A model generated the notes under the pieces. The model saw only the letters and a program-made list of their open reading frames with translations. It made no database searches and was not told where the DNA came from. From Actinokineospora inagensis DSM 44258 (GTDB taxonomy: Bacteria > Actinomycetota > Actinomycetes > Mycobacteriales > Pseudonocardiaceae), in contig NZ_AXWW01000058.1 of the NCBI RefSeq assembly GCF_000482865.1, positions 1-46,888 of the forward strand: a DNA stretch of 46,888 nt. Direction: 5' to 3'. Positions 35,363-46,804 of this stretch are shown piece by piece; the first letter of the stretch is position 1; each line of letters starts with the position of its first letter. The position numbers were made by a program, and so were the translations under genes.

Positions 35363-36184
35363 GTGTCGTTCGACCAGCCGCCCACCCGGCGGCCGTTCAC
35401 CGAACGCACACCCCGGGTCGTCGCCGCTCGGGCGTTGACCCGCCGTCAGGGCCGCGACCGGGCGGGCCGCTTCCTCGCCGAGGGCAGCCAGGCCGTCCGG
35501 GAGGCCCTGTCGTTCGGCGTCGTGCACGAGCTGTTCGTCACCGCCGCCGCTTCGGCGCGGCACCCCGAGCTGGTCGAACTGGCCGAGGGGTCCGGCGTCC
35601 TCGTCTCCGAGGTCTCCGACCGCGCGGCCGACGGCCTGTCGGAAACCGTGACGCCGCAAGGCATCGTCGCCGTGTGCGACCTGGTGGACCGTCCGGTTGG
35701 GACTGTCCTGGCCGAACGCCCGCGCTTGGTCGCCGTGCTCGTCGGGGTGTCCGACCCGGGCAACGCGGGCACGGTCACCCGGGTCGCCGACGCCGCCGGG
35801 GCGGGTGCTGTCCTGTTCGCCGGGGACACTGTGGACCCGCACAACGGCAAGTGCGTGCGCGCCTCCACCGGCAGCGTTTTCCACCTGCCGCTGGCGCGAT
35901 CACGGGACGTGTCCGGGGTTCTGGACTCCTGTCGGGCGGCCGGGTTGCGCCTGGTCGCCGCCGACGGGCACGCGCGGCTCGACCTGGACGACGCCCTCGA
36001 CTCCGGCGTGCTCGCCGAGCCGACGGCGTGGGTGTTCGGCAGCGAGGCGCACGGGCTGCCCGCCGATGTGCTGTCCCAAGTGGACGACTCGGTGCGGGTT
36101 CCGCTCCACGGCAAGGCGGAGAGCCTGAACCTGGCCACCGCGGCCGCCGTGTGCCTCTACGCGGGCGCCCGCGCCCAGCGCTGA
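35363..36184 (+). CDS. TrmH-family rRNA methyltransferase (SPOUT)
   Basis: This 273-residue SPOUT enzyme has an N-terminal substrate-binding domain (about 15-95; RRQGRDRAGRFLAEGSQAVREAL) and a knotted S-adenosylmethionine domain. The latter shows GVSDPGNAGTVTRVADAAGA, STGSVFHLPL, VFGSEAHGL and ESLNLATAAAVCLY. It probably 2'-O-methylates a ribosomal RNA nucleotide; actinobacterial relatives downstream of rplT include enzymes of this kind. The GTG at 35363 starts just after rplT. Its TGA abuts the stop of the convergent TPR gene, leaving no intergenic space. Confidence 0.92.
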   Translation: MSFDQPPTRRPFTERTPRVVAARALTRRQGRDRAGRFLAEGSQAVREALSFGVVHELFVTAAASARHPELVELAEGSGVLVSEVSDRAADGLSETVTPQGIVAVCDLVDRPVGTVLAERPRLVAVLVGVSDPGNAGTVTRVADAAGAGAVLFAGDTVDPHNGKCVRASTGSVFHLPLARSRDVSGVLDSCRAAGLRLVAADGHARLDLDDALDSGVLAEPTAWVFGSEAHGLPADVLSQVDDSVRVPLHGKAESLNLATAAAVCLYAGARAQR

Positions 36185-39013
36185 TCACTCCAGCCGGTTG
36201 GTCAGGTCCTTGATCAGCGGATCGGCCTCGACCGGCTTCCCCTGCTCCTCCAGCGCCCGCGCCAGCGAACCGAGCACCGCGCCGACCGTCTGGCCGTCGG
36301 TGTCCGCGCCGAGCAGCGCGGCCGCCCGGCGGGCCTCCGCCTCGGCGGCGGTGGTGTTGCCCAGGTCGAGGTGCAGCCGCGCGGCCCGGCCCGCCAGGAA
36401 CGCGTGCCAGTCGGCGTTGCCGAGGCGGACCGCGTACTCCTCGGCGGTCGCGTTGACCGCCAACGCCTCCTCGTACCGCTCGTGGTGGGCCAGCAGGGCG
36501 GCCCGGAACCCGGTCACGTCGGCCAGTTGGTCCAGCGCGCCGTCGACCGGGGTGTCCGCGACCATGGCCGCCGCCTCGTCCAAACAGGACAGACCATCGG
36601 CCAGGTCGAGCAGGCCCCTGGCGTGCGCCAGCCGGACCATCGACTCGGACGCGGCGACCGGGTGCCCGGCCACCCGCCAGCGGTCGACCGCGTCCGCGAA
36701 CACCGCCGCCGCGCCGACCAGGTCGTCGCGTTCCAGCAGGATCTCGCCGATCTGGTGCAGCACGTGGCCGAGGAACGCCGGGTCCGCCGAGGTGGCCACC
36801 ACCGCCCGGAAGTGCCGCTCGGCCGACTCGTCCTCACCGAGCCTGCGGCAGGTCACCGCGAGCGCGTAGCGGATGTCGCGCACCAGCCCCTCGGCCGACG
36901 CGGGCGCCAGCCGCAGCGCCTCCTCCAGGGTCTCCGCGGCCTCCAGGTCCCGGCCGGTGCTCAGGTAGCCCGACGAGAGGTACAGGCACGCCTTGGCCGA
37001 GCTCGCCGGGTACAGCCACTGCCGGGTCGCGGCCGCCGCGTCCAGCAGCACCCGCATCCGCTCACCCGCCAGACCCGCTTGGTCGACGAAGGCCGCGTAC
37101 TGCAGCAGCGAGTCCGCCAGCCACGGTCCCGGCACGGCGCGGCACCGGGTGACCAGCTCCTCGAACCAGGCGATGGCCTCCTCGCCCCGGCCGAGCCCGG
37201 CCAGCAACCGCGCGCGGTGGCCGGTCAACCGCAACTCGGTCGACTCCGACCAGTCCTCCACCCCGTCCAGCAGGCCCTCGACCATCGCCAGCGCGCCCGC
37301 CAGGTCGCCACCGGCGGCCAGCAGGTTCGCCCGGCACATCCGGACCGTGCCCAGCGCCCGCGGCCGCGCGGACGTCGCCAGGTCCTCCGCGGCGTCGACG
37401 GCGGCCAGCGCCCCGGCCGGATCGGTCGGCCCGAGCAGCTCCGCCACCGCCAGGTGCCCGCCGACGACCACGTCCGGGCGGTCGACCGCCGCCCCCTCGA
37501 TGATCGCCAGGCGCGCGTGGTCCATCGCCTGCGCGGGGTGGTCGGCCATCCGGTACATCCCGGACAGCGGGTGGTGCAGGCCCGCCGCGTCCCGGGTCGC
37601 GCCGACCGCCAGCAGCCGCTCGCGGTGCGCCACGATCCGCTCGGCCGAGGCCACCGGGTCCGGGCACCGGCCGAACACGTCCCGGTACACCGCCACCATC
37701 GTCGCCAGCGGCTCCGGCAGGTCGGCGTCGAGCGGGACCCCGCCGAGCAACCGGGTGCCGGTGAGCAACTGCCCCCGCTCCATCTCCGCGCACGCCGCCC
37801 CGGCCGCCGCCACCGGGTCCACGGCCACTGTGCCTGCTGTGGTCACTGCGTCCGTCTTGACCGCCGCCCCGGGCGCCGCGGCCTCGACCGGCCGCGGCGC
37901 GGGCACGGCGACCAGCACCGGCGCGACGTCCGGCAGGTCCAGCGTCCGGCGCACCCGGTGGCTCACCGCGTCGGTGCCGTTGCGCCGGTCGAACTCGGCC
38001 GCCGTGGCCACCGCCCGCTCCGCGCAGAACCGGCGCAGCGCCTCCCCGTCGAACACCCGCTCGCCCACGGTGAACACCCGCTCCGCGCGATCGGGCACCC
38101 GGCTCAGCAGCAGCGCCGCCGCGGCCGCGAACTCCTGCAGCACCTTCGGGCTCGGCGGCTCGGCCAGCACGTCCAGGTTGTCGGCCAGGATCTCCATGCC
38201 CCGCCCGGCGTTGTCGGTGATCGCGCAGAACCGCAGGTGCGCGTGCAGCGCCGAACGGCCCTGCGGGGTGCCGCGCACCACCCGGTACGACACGAGGTGC
38301 GCCCGCGCCGCGTCGGCCAGCCGCCCGGTCGCCAGATACGCCTCGATCAGCGACGCCAGCACCCCGTGCGGCTGCTCCGCGCAGTCCGACGGCTCGGTCA
38401 GCACCGGCTGGGCGACCGCGATCGCCTCGTCGAACCGCCGCCGCGACACGAAGTAGCCGACCTGGCTGTCCACCACGCACGCCGGGCAGTCGCTCATCTC
38501 GTCCGGCTCGGCCGCCCGCCACGCCGCGAAGTGCCCGTCCGCCGCCGCCGTGTCCCCGATGTGGTGCGCCACCGCGCGCCGCTTGTCGTGCACCGGGTGC
38601 GGCGAGTACCCGTGCAGCCGGTACCGCTGGTCCAACTGGTCCACCAGCGCGGTGATCTGCCCCAGGGTGAACCGCGGGTCGCCGAGCAGCCCGGTCGGCA
38701 ACCACTTGTGCATCCAGGTGAACTGGTGCACCGCCCAGTCGTCGAACGCCTCCGGCTGCCTGGTCTCGGTCGCCCGCAGCCAGGCGAACGGGGTCAGCAT
38801 CAGGTCGTAGCGGCGGATCTCCCGGTAGGCGTTGATCAACACCAGCCGGGCGGCCACCCCCAGGTCGACCAGGCCCTCGGTGTCCGCCGCCCGCGCCACC
38901 CGCTCCAGCGCCTCGCACTTGACCGCGCTCGCGGGCAGGTCGTCGGCCGACTGCAGCCGCCGGGACAACCGATCGTGCGTCCGCGCCCGGTCCGGCTCCT
39001 CCGGATCAGCCAC
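36185..39013 (-). CDS. Large TPR-like protein paired with HSP90
   Basis: This 942-residue protein is built from paired helices typical of tetratricopeptide-like solenoids. Clear examples are GVLASLIEAYLATGRLADAA, LLERDDLVGAAAVFADAVDRW and HERYEEALAVNATAEEYAVRLGN. The solenoids flank a Pro/Ala/Val-rich linker (about 365-405). CPAC occurs near residue 175. There is no catalytic motif, membrane helix or signal peptide. The GTG at 39013 overlaps the last eight bases of the HSP90-family gene, so the two are translated together. TPR proteins are the classic cochaperones of eukaryotic HSP90, which makes a chaperone-partner role plausible (inference). Its own function has not been named in my knowledge. 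Confidence 0.78.
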   Translation of the reverse strand: MADPEEPDRARTHDRLSRRLQSADDLPASAVKCEALERVARAADTEGLVDLGVAARLVLINAYREIRRYDLMLTPFAWLRATETRQPEAFDDWAVHQFTWMHKWLPTGLLGDPRFTLGQITALVDQLDQRYRLHGYSPHPVHDKRRAVAHHIGDTAAADGHFAAWRAAEPDEMSDCPACVVDSQVGYFVSRRRFDEAIAVAQPVLTEPSDCAEQPHGVLASLIEAYLATGRLADAARAHLVSYRVVRGTPQGRSALHAHLRFCAITDNAGRGMEILADNLDVLAEPPSPKVLQEFAAAAALLLSRVPDRAERVFTVGERVFDGEALRRFCAERAVATAAEFDRRNGTDAVSHRVRRTLDLPDVAPVLVAVPAPRPVEAAAPGAAVKTDAVTTAGTVAVDPVAAAGAACAEMERGQLLTGTRLLGGVPLDADLPEPLATMVAVYRDVFGRCPDPVASAERIVAHRERLLAVGATRDAAGLHHPLSGMYRMADHPAQAMDHARLAIIEGAAVDRPDVVVGGHLAVAELLGPTDPAGALAAVDAAEDLATSARPRALGTVRMCRANLLAAGGDLAGALAMVEGLLDGVEDWSESTELRLTGHRARLLAGLGRGEEAIAWFEELVTRCRAVPGPWLADSLLQYAAFVDQAGLAGERMRVLLDAAAATRQWLYPASSAKACLYLSSGYLSTGRDLEAAETLEEALRLAPASAEGLVRDIRYALAVTCRRLGEDESAERHFRAVVATSADPAFLGHVLHQIGEILLERDDLVGAAAVFADAVDRWRVAGHPVAASESMVRLAHARGLLDLADGLSCLDEAAAMVADTPVDGALDQLADVTGFRAALLAHHERYEEALAVNATAEEYAVRLGNADWHAFLAGRAARLHLDLGNTTAAEAEARRAAALLGADTDGQTVGAVLGSLARALEEQGKPVEADPLIKDLTNRLE

Positions 39014-40811
39014 GGGAACCCCCGATCGCCCGCTCCAACAGGTCGAGGAACGACCCGGTGAGCGCGGCGGTGTCCTTCGGGCGCAACGGCCGGTGCGACT
39101 GCAGCAGGGCGTTGACGTAGAGCGCGCGCACCGCCGACTCCACCAGCTCCGGGTCGGTGATCCCGGCCAACCGGGTCACCAACGGGTTGCGCGTGTTGAG
39201 CACCAGCCGCTGCGCCGCGCCGGACCCGGCGTCCACCAGGTGTCCGAGCAGGTCGCTCCACAGCGGATCGGCCTCCGCCTGCGCCTGCGCCGCGTCCTGC
39301 CTGCGAGCGCCGTCGGCGTCGGCGATCAGCAGCGCGGGCAGCGACACCGGGTCGAACTCGCGCAGCGTCGGCTCGCAGTCGTGGTCGAGCAACACCGCCG
39401 TGGCCACCAGCACGGTGTCCGCCAGCGCCGCCTCTGTCGCCGGGTCCGGGCGGCCCAGCGCGGCCAACAACTCGCGCGGGTCCACCCGGCGCGCGGTGTC
39501 CGGGCCGTCCCGCTCGGCCAACCGGCGCAACAGGTCCGTGTCGTAGGCGTAGCCCGCGTTCACCAGTCCGATGTCCTGCGCCGCGGCGACCGGGGCCAAC
39601 TGGCGGAACTCGTCTACGTCCGGGGTGTACAGCACGGTCGGGTGGCTGCGCCGGAACTGCCGCAGCGGCATCGCGCCGCGCGTCGTCTCGTACGGCAGCC
39701 ACCGCTCCGCCAGGCCCAGCAGCTCGTCGTCCACCAGGGCCAGTGACTTGATCCCCATGTGGTGCGCGGCCAGCAGCGCGCCCGCCCGCTCCGGCTCGGT
39801 CGCGGCCAACCGCACCAGCCAGTCCCGGATCCGCTCGCCCAGCGCGTCGCGGACCGCCAGCAGCGTCTCGTCCTCGTAGAGCGACTCGCGGCTCGCCGTC
39901 GGCCGCAGCGCCGAGGTGTCCACCACGCACCGCACGAAGTAGGCCCAGTCCGGCAGCAGACCTTCGATCGCGGTGCCGACCAGCATCCGCTTGAGGTACA
40001 CCCGGTGCGCCTGCCGCGCCCCCGGGTGCGCGCCCGCCGGGAGCACGAACGCCACACCGGTCAGCCCGATCGCGCCGAACTCCAGCGGCAGCGCGTCGAA
40101 CGGCTCGAACCCGAACACCGACCGGCAGTACCCGCCCAGCCGGGCCCGGTGCGCCGCCGAGGTCTCACCGTCCACCCGCACCCACGGCAGGCCACCCAGG
40201 GTCACCACCGTCGAGTCGGTCTCGCCGACCACGCGGACCTGGTAAGGCAGCAGCGAACCGAACTCCGCGGCCAGCGGGGCCACCGTGGCGTGCTCGGTCC
40301 AGTGGTCGCTGTCGTGGCGGGGGAGCAGCGTCAGCGTCGTGCCCACCTCGTCGCGCGCGGAATCATCCACTTCGACCGTGTAGGTGCCGTCGTTGCGGCC
40401 GGTCCAGCGCACCGCCCGGCCGCCGCGGGCCGACCGGCTCACCAGCCGCACCTCGTCGGCGACCAGGAAGCAGGACAGCAGCCCCACCCCGAACTGGCCG
40501 AGGAAGTCCTGCCTGGCGAACCCCAGTTCGTCCCGTTTGGACGTTCCACCCAGGGTGGACAGCAGCGTGTGCACCTCGGCCTCTTCCAGACCGATCCCGG
40601 TGTCGCACACCCGCACCGTGCCGTCACCGGTGTGCTCGGGGCACTCCACGGTGATCCGGCCGGGGGCGCCCGGGTCGAGCAGCCTGCGCGCGGTCACCGC
40701 GTCCACCGCGTTCTGCAGCACCTCGCGCACGTACACCCGGGGACTGCTGTAGAGGTGGTGGCTGAGCAGGTCGATGACGCCGCGCAGGTTGACACCGAAT
40801 GTCTGAGCCAA
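39006..40811 (-). CDS. HSP90-family ATPase (HtpG-like)
   Basis: This 601-residue protein has the GHKL ATPase domain of HSP90: VYVREVLQNAVDAV (E30, N34), DTGIGL and GQFGVGLLSCFLVADEV. Middle and C-terminal domains follow (YLKRMLVG; SRESLYEDETL). HSP90 proteins use ATP-driven clamp closure to remodel client proteins. It is shorter and more divergent than canonical HtpG and belongs to the actinobacterial HSP90-like branch. The start is a TTG at 40811 with AGAGG upstream, giving LAQTFGVNLRGVIDLLSHHL, the conserved family beginning; the frame remains open far upstream without protein-like sequence. It overlaps the TPR gene by eight bases. The C-terminus lacks a eukaryotic MEEVD motif. Confidence 0.92.
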   Translation of the reverse strand: MAQTFGVNLRGVIDLLSHHLYSSPRVYVREVLQNAVDAVTARRLLDPGAPGRITVECPEHTGDGTVRVCDTGIGLEEAEVHTLLSTLGGTSKRDELGFARQDFLGQFGVGLLSCFLVADEVRLVSRSARGGRAVRWTGRNDGTYTVEVDDSARDEVGTTLTLLPRHDSDHWTEHATVAPLAAEFGSLLPYQVRVVGETDSTVVTLGGLPWVRVDGETSAAHRARLGGYCRSVFGFEPFDALPLEFGAIGLTGVAFVLPAGAHPGARQAHRVYLKRMLVGTAIEGLLPDWAYFVRCVVDTSALRPTASRESLYEDETLLAVRDALGERIRDWLVRLAATEPERAGALLAAHHMGIKSLALVDDELLGLAERWLPYETTRGAMPLRQFRRSHPTVLYTPDVDEFRQLAPVAAAQDIGLVNAGYAYDTDLLRRLAERDGPDTARRVDPRELLAALGRPDPATEAALADTVLVATAVLLDHDCEPTLREFDPVSLPALLIADADGARRQDAAQAQAEADPLWSDLLGHLVDAGSGAAQRLVLNTRNPLVTRLAGITDPELVESAVRALYVNALLQSHRPLRPKDTAALTGSFLDLLERAIGGSRG

Positions 40812-42228
<1,417 letters not shown>

Positions 42229-42229
<1 letters not shown>

Positions 42230-44763
42230 TGCGGATCCCCGTGAGCTGGCTCGTCCAGCAACTGGAACTGACCGAGGACCACCGCGGCATCACGGCGACC
42301 GAGATCGCCGAGGCGTTCATCCGGGTCGGCCTCGAGGTCGAGGAGGTCAGCCCGCTCGGCCCGGTGTCCGGTCCGGTCGTGGTTGGCCGGGTGGCCCAGA
42401 TCGAGGAGCTCACCGGGTTCAAGAAGCCGATCCGGTTCTGCACCGTGGAGATCGGCGAGTCCGACAACGACTCGGCGGACGCGGCGGACTCGGCGGCGGA
42501 GGGGCCGGAGACCACGCAGATCGTCTGCGGTGCCACCAACTTCGTCGAGGGCGACCTGGTCGTGGTGGCGCTGCCCGGCGCGGTGCTGCCCGGCGACTTC
42601 ACCATCAGCGAGCGCAAGACCTACGGCCGGGTCAGCCGCGGCATGATCTGCTCGGCCGCCGAGCTCGGCCTCGGCGACGACCACGCCGGCATCCTGGTGC
42701 TGCCGGTCGAGGACGACATCGCCCCCGGTGACGACGCCGCCGACCTGCTCGGCCTCACCGACACCGTCATCGAGCTGTCGCTGACCCCCGACCGCGGCTA
42801 CTGCCTGTCCATGCGCGGCCTGGCCAGGGAACTGGCCTGCGCGCTCGACGTCGGCTTCATCGACCCGGCCGCGATCGAGGTCCCGGCCGCCGACGCCGCG
42901 TCGGTCCCGGTCACCCTGGCCGACCCGACGGCCTGCTCGCGGTTCGCGGTGCGCCGGGTCACCGGCGTCGACCCGACCGCGCCCACCCCGTGGCACATCC
43001 GGCGCACCCTGATGCTGGCCGGGATCCGGTCCATCTCGCTGGCCGTGGACATCACCAACTTCGTGATGCTCGAACTCGGCCAGCCGATGCACGCGTTCGA
43101 CACGGCCCGGGTGCGCGGCGGCCTGACCGTGCGGCGGGCGCGGGCGGGGGAGAAGCTCACCACCCTCGACGACGCCGAGCGCGCGCTCGACCCGGACGAC
43201 GTGGTCATCACCGACGACAGCGGCCCGATCTCGCTGGCGGGCGTGATGGGCGGCGCGAGCACCGAGGTCCGCTCGGACAGCACCGACATCCTGCTCGAAG
43301 CGGCCATCTGGGACCCGGCCACGATCGCCCGCGCGGTGCGCAGGCACAAGCTGCCCAGCGAGGCCGCCCGCCGCTACGAGCGGGTGGTCGACCCGGCGCT
43401 GCCGCCGGTGGCGCTGGAGCGGGCCGCGCGCCTGCTGCGCGAGTACGGCGAGGGCAGCATCCAGCCCGGCCGCACCGACGTCGGCACCCCGACCGCGCCG
43501 GACCCGGTCGTCATGGCGATGGACCTGCCCGACCGCGTCGCCGGTGCCCGCTACGCGCGCGGCGTCACCGCGGCCCGGCTGCAGCAGATCGGCTGCCGGG
43601 TGGAGGTCGGCGCCGCCGAGGACGGCACGCCGGTCGTCACCGCGTACCCGCCGAGCTGGCGCGGTGACCTCGGCCAGCCCGCCGACCTGGTCGAGGAGGT
43701 CCTGCGGCTGCAGGGCTACGAGACCATCCCGCTGGAACTGCCGACCGCCCCGGCGGGCACCGGTCTCACCGCCGCGCAGCGCAGACGCCGCCGGGTGTCG
43801 CGCACCCTCGCCGAGCACGGCTACGTCGAGGTGCTGCCGTTCCCGTTCGTCTCCGCCGGGGTGTGGGACGCGTTCGGCCTGTCGGCCGACGACGTCCGTC
43901 GGCGCACCCTGCCGGTGCGCAACCCGCTGGAGGCCGAGCGCGACCAACTGGCCACCACGCTGCTGCCCGGCCTGCTGGACATCCTGGTGCGCAACGGGTC
44001 CCGGGGCGCCCGGGACCTCGCGCTGTTCCACATCGGACAGGTCGTGCTGCCGCGCGCCGACGCGCCCCCGGTGCCGGACGTGCCGGTCACCGGCCGCCCG
44101 GACGACGAGCAACTGGCCCGGTTGGCGGCGGCGTTGCCCGCCCAGCCGGTGCACGTCGCCGTCGTCCTCGCGGGCAACCGGCAGCGGCCCGGCTGGTGGG
44201 GCGCCGGTGAGCAGGCGGGTTGGGCCGACGCGGTGCAGGCGGCCCGGGTCGTGGCCGAGGCGGCCGGGGTCGAGTTGACCGTGTCGGCGGACGCGCTCGC
44301 CCCGTGGCACCCCGGTCGGTGCGCGCGGTTGAGCGTCGGCGGTTTCCCGGTCGGCCACGCGGGCGAACTCCACCCGAACGTGGTGGAGGCGCTGGGGCTG
44401 CCCAAGCGCACCTGCGCGATGGAACTCGACCTCGACCTGCTTCCTTTGCGGGAGCTGCGACCGGTGCCGAAGGTCTCGCCGTACCCGCCGGTCCTGCTGG
44501 ACGTGGCGCTGGTGGTCCCCGACGAGGTGCCCGCCGCCGAGGTGACCGACACCCTGCGCGACGGTGGTGGCGAGCTCTTGGAGGAGCTGAGCCTGTTCGA
44601 CGTGTTCACCGGTGCGCAGGTCGGCGAGGGCAAGCGGTCGCTGGCGTACTCGCTGCGGTTCCGCGCGCCGGACCGCACGCTCACCGTCGAGGAGGCCACC
44701 GCGGCCCGCGACGCCGCTGTCTCCGCCGCCGCCGAACAGCACGGCGCCGCCCTGCGCGGCTGA
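42229..44763 (+). CDS. pheT: Phenylalanine-tRNA ligase beta subunit
   Basis: This 844-residue beta subunit has the usual order of domains. These are a tRNA-binding OB domain (about 40-180; FKKPIRFCTVEIGE, IVCGATNFVEGDLVVVALPG), the B3/B4 editing domain (about 240-410), B5 and the catalytic-like domain. A ferredoxin-like anticodon-binding domain closes the C-terminus (SPYPPVLLDVALVV; GKRSLAYSLRFRAPDRTLT). It forms the alpha2-beta2 enzyme with PheS and removes mischarged tyrosine. The GTG at 42229 overlaps the pheS stop by one base. An insert rich in Asp/Ser/Ala (around 85-95, DNDSADAADSAAE) lies inside the tRNA-binding domain. Length is normal. Confidence 0.97.
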
Positions 44764-44790
44764 TGGAGCGGGTTTTTCACACTTTTGACC

Positions 44791-44816
44791 GGGGGTGGTC
44801 CACGCGGACCGCCCCC
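44791..44816 (+). terminator. Terminator hairpin after pheT
   Basis: GGGGGTGGTCC (44791-44801) pairs with GGACCGCCCCC (44806-44816) around ACGC, 11 base pairs with one G-T. It lies 28 bases after the pheT stop. There is no T-run after it, as often in actinobacteria. Confidence 0.6.
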
Positions 44817-45025
44817 CGATCGGGTTGTCATCCGGGCACGGACCGTGATGAGTCCTCAATGGACGGTCCGATATTCCGGGAATCACCCGGTTTCGAACCG
44901 ATAACCGACGTTTCGGCATGGCAAATATCGGCACCCCGCTATTCCCAACCGCGCGAACCTGGGGCAGCATCGGGCGGTCCGCGACACCATCCCGGTCCGG
45001 GCGAGGCATGACGAAAAGGGGCAAT

Positions 45026-46663
45026 GTGAAGAAAATCGTGGCGGCACTCGCCGCGGCGGGTGTCGTGGTGGGTGGTGCGGTGCTCGCTCCGTCCGTCTCC
45101 GCGGCGCCCGCGGCGAAACCCGCGCCCAACCAGGTGAACTACGACCCCGCGCCGATCGCGTGGGGCACCTGCGCCAGCCCAGGACTGCAGCGCCGCGGCG
45201 CCCAGTGCGGGTTCCTCGAGGTGCCGCTGGACTACGCCAAGCCGACCGGCACCAAGATCAAGCTGGCGGTCTCCCGGATCGCCGCGAAGGTCACCCCCGA
45301 CAAGTACCAGGGCATCATGCTCACCAACCCGGGCGGCCCCGGCGGCTCCGGGCTCACCCTGTCCGTGCTCGGCGAGTACGTGCCCAACGGCGCGGGCGCC
45401 GCGTACGACTGGATCGGCTTCGACCCGCGCGGTGTCGGCTCCAGCCAGCCGTCGCTGTCCTGCGACGGTGGCTACTTCGGCTACAACCGGCCGGACTACA
45501 TCCCGGTCACCTCGAAGCTGGAGCAGACCTGGCTCAACCGCTCCAAGGGTTACGCCGCCGCCTGCGACAAGGCCGGTGGTGACCTGCTCGACCACGTCAA
45601 GACCACCGACTCGGTCAACGACATGGACGCGCTGCGCAAGGCCCTGGGCCAGGAGAAGATCAACTACTACGGCTTCTCCTACGGCACCTACCTCGGCCAG
45701 GTCTACGCGACCACCTACCCGGAGCGCGTGCGCCGGATGGTGCTGGACAGCAACGTCGACCCGCGCGCCGTCTGGTACCAGGCCAACCTGGACCAGGACG
45801 TCGCCTTCGGCGGCAACATCAAGATCTACTTCGACTGGGTCGCGAAGTACGACAGCGTCTACCACCTCGGCAAGACCGAGGCGGCGGTCGAGGCCACGTT
45901 CTACCGCGAGCAGAACAAGTTCCGCACCAAGCCCGCGGGCGGCATCATCGGCCCGGACGAGTTCACCGACATCTTCCTGCAGGCCGGGTACTACGTGTTC
46001 GGCTGGGAAGACATCGCGAACGCCTTCTCCGCGTGGGTCAACAACGCCGACTACTCGGGCCTCAAGTCCCTGTACGACGCGAGCAACGCGCAGGGTCCCG
46101 GCGCCGACAACGGTTTCGCCATGTACCTGGCCACCCAGTGCACCGACGTCCAGTGGCCCACCTCGTGGAACAAGTGGCGGATCGACAACTGGATCACCTT
46201 CCTCCGCGCCCCGTTCGAGACCTGGGGCAACGCCTGGTTCAACGCCCCGTGCGTCTACTGGGCGGGCAAGGTCGGCAAGCCGGTCCAGGTCGACGGCGCC
46301 AAGGCCCCGCCGATCCTGCTGGTCGACGAGACCAAGGACGCCGCCACCCCCTACGAGGGCAGCCTCGAGGTCCGCAGCCGCTTCCCCAAGTCCTCCCTGA
46401 TCGAGGGCGTCGGCGGCACCACCCACGCAGGCACCCTGAACGGCGACGCCTGCATGGACAACCAGATCGCCGACTACCTGGCCACCGGCACCCTCCCCAC
46501 CCGCAAACCCGGCCGCCGCTCCGACACCCAGTGCGACCCCCTGCCCCAGCCCGTCCCGGCCCCCGCCGCGACCGAGCGCAAGGCAGCCATCGCCCCAAGT
46601 GCCACCAGCACCGACATCACCCGCGCCGACATCCAGAAAATCATCCTGGGCGTCCGGGGCTAA
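45026..46663 (+). CDS. Secreted tripeptidyl aminopeptidase-like hydrolase
   Basis: This 545-residue alpha/beta hydrolase has a signal peptide (KKIVAALAAAGVVVGGAVLA, cleavage near SVSA-AP). The S33 fold shows LTNPGGPGGSGL for the oxyanion hole, IGFDPRGVGSS, and the nucleophile elbow GFSYG (S218). A C-terminal TAP-like domain (about 430-490; PPILLVDETKDAATPYEG and GTTHAGTLNGDACMD) carries the Asp and His. Such enzymes cleave tripeptides from protein N-termini and are secreted by streptomycetes and relatives. The GTG at 45026 has AAAGGGG just upstream; an ATG at 45008 would lengthen the n-region by six residues. Confidence 0.9.
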   Translation: MKKIVAALAAAGVVVGGAVLAPSVSAAPAAKPAPNQVNYDPAPIAWGTCASPGLQRRGAQCGFLEVPLDYAKPTGTKIKLAVSRIAAKVTPDKYQGIMLTNPGGPGGSGLTLSVLGEYVPNGAGAAYDWIGFDPRGVGSSQPSLSCDGGYFGYNRPDYIPVTSKLEQTWLNRSKGYAAACDKAGGDLLDHVKTTDSVNDMDALRKALGQEKINYYGFSYGTYLGQVYATTYPERVRRMVLDSNVDPRAVWYQANLDQDVAFGGNIKIYFDWVAKYDSVYHLGKTEAAVEATFYREQNKFRTKPAGGIIGPDEFTDIFLQAGYYVFGWEDIANAFSAWVNNADYSGLKSLYDASNAQGPGADNGFAMYLATQCTDVQWPTSWNKWRIDNWITFLRAPFETWGNAWFNAPCVYWAGKVGKPVQVDGAKAPPILLVDETKDAATPYEGSLEVRSRFPKSSLIEGVGGTTHAGTLNGDACMDNQIADYLATGTLPTRKPGRRSDTQCDPLPQPVPAPAATERKAAIAPSATSTDITRADIQKIILGVRG

Positions 46664-46706
46664 CCTGAAGTACACGTCGTAGCTCCACCCGCAACACCCA
46701 ATACGC

Positions 46707-46739
46707 CTGAGGGCGGGGAGTCCCACTCCCCGCCCTCAG
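46707..46739 (+). terminator. Strong terminator hairpin after the peptidase gene
   Basis: CTGAGGGCGGGGAG (46707-46720) and CTCCCCGCCCTCAG (46726-46739) form a perfect 14-bp stem with loop TCCCA. It lies 43 bases after the stop codon of the peptidase gene. No T-run follows. Confidence 0.85.
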
Positions 46740-46804
46740 CCGCGTCTTACCCGAATAATTCCCCCGAAGCGCTTCATCACACTCCCGCACCGCGCACCCA
46801 AATG

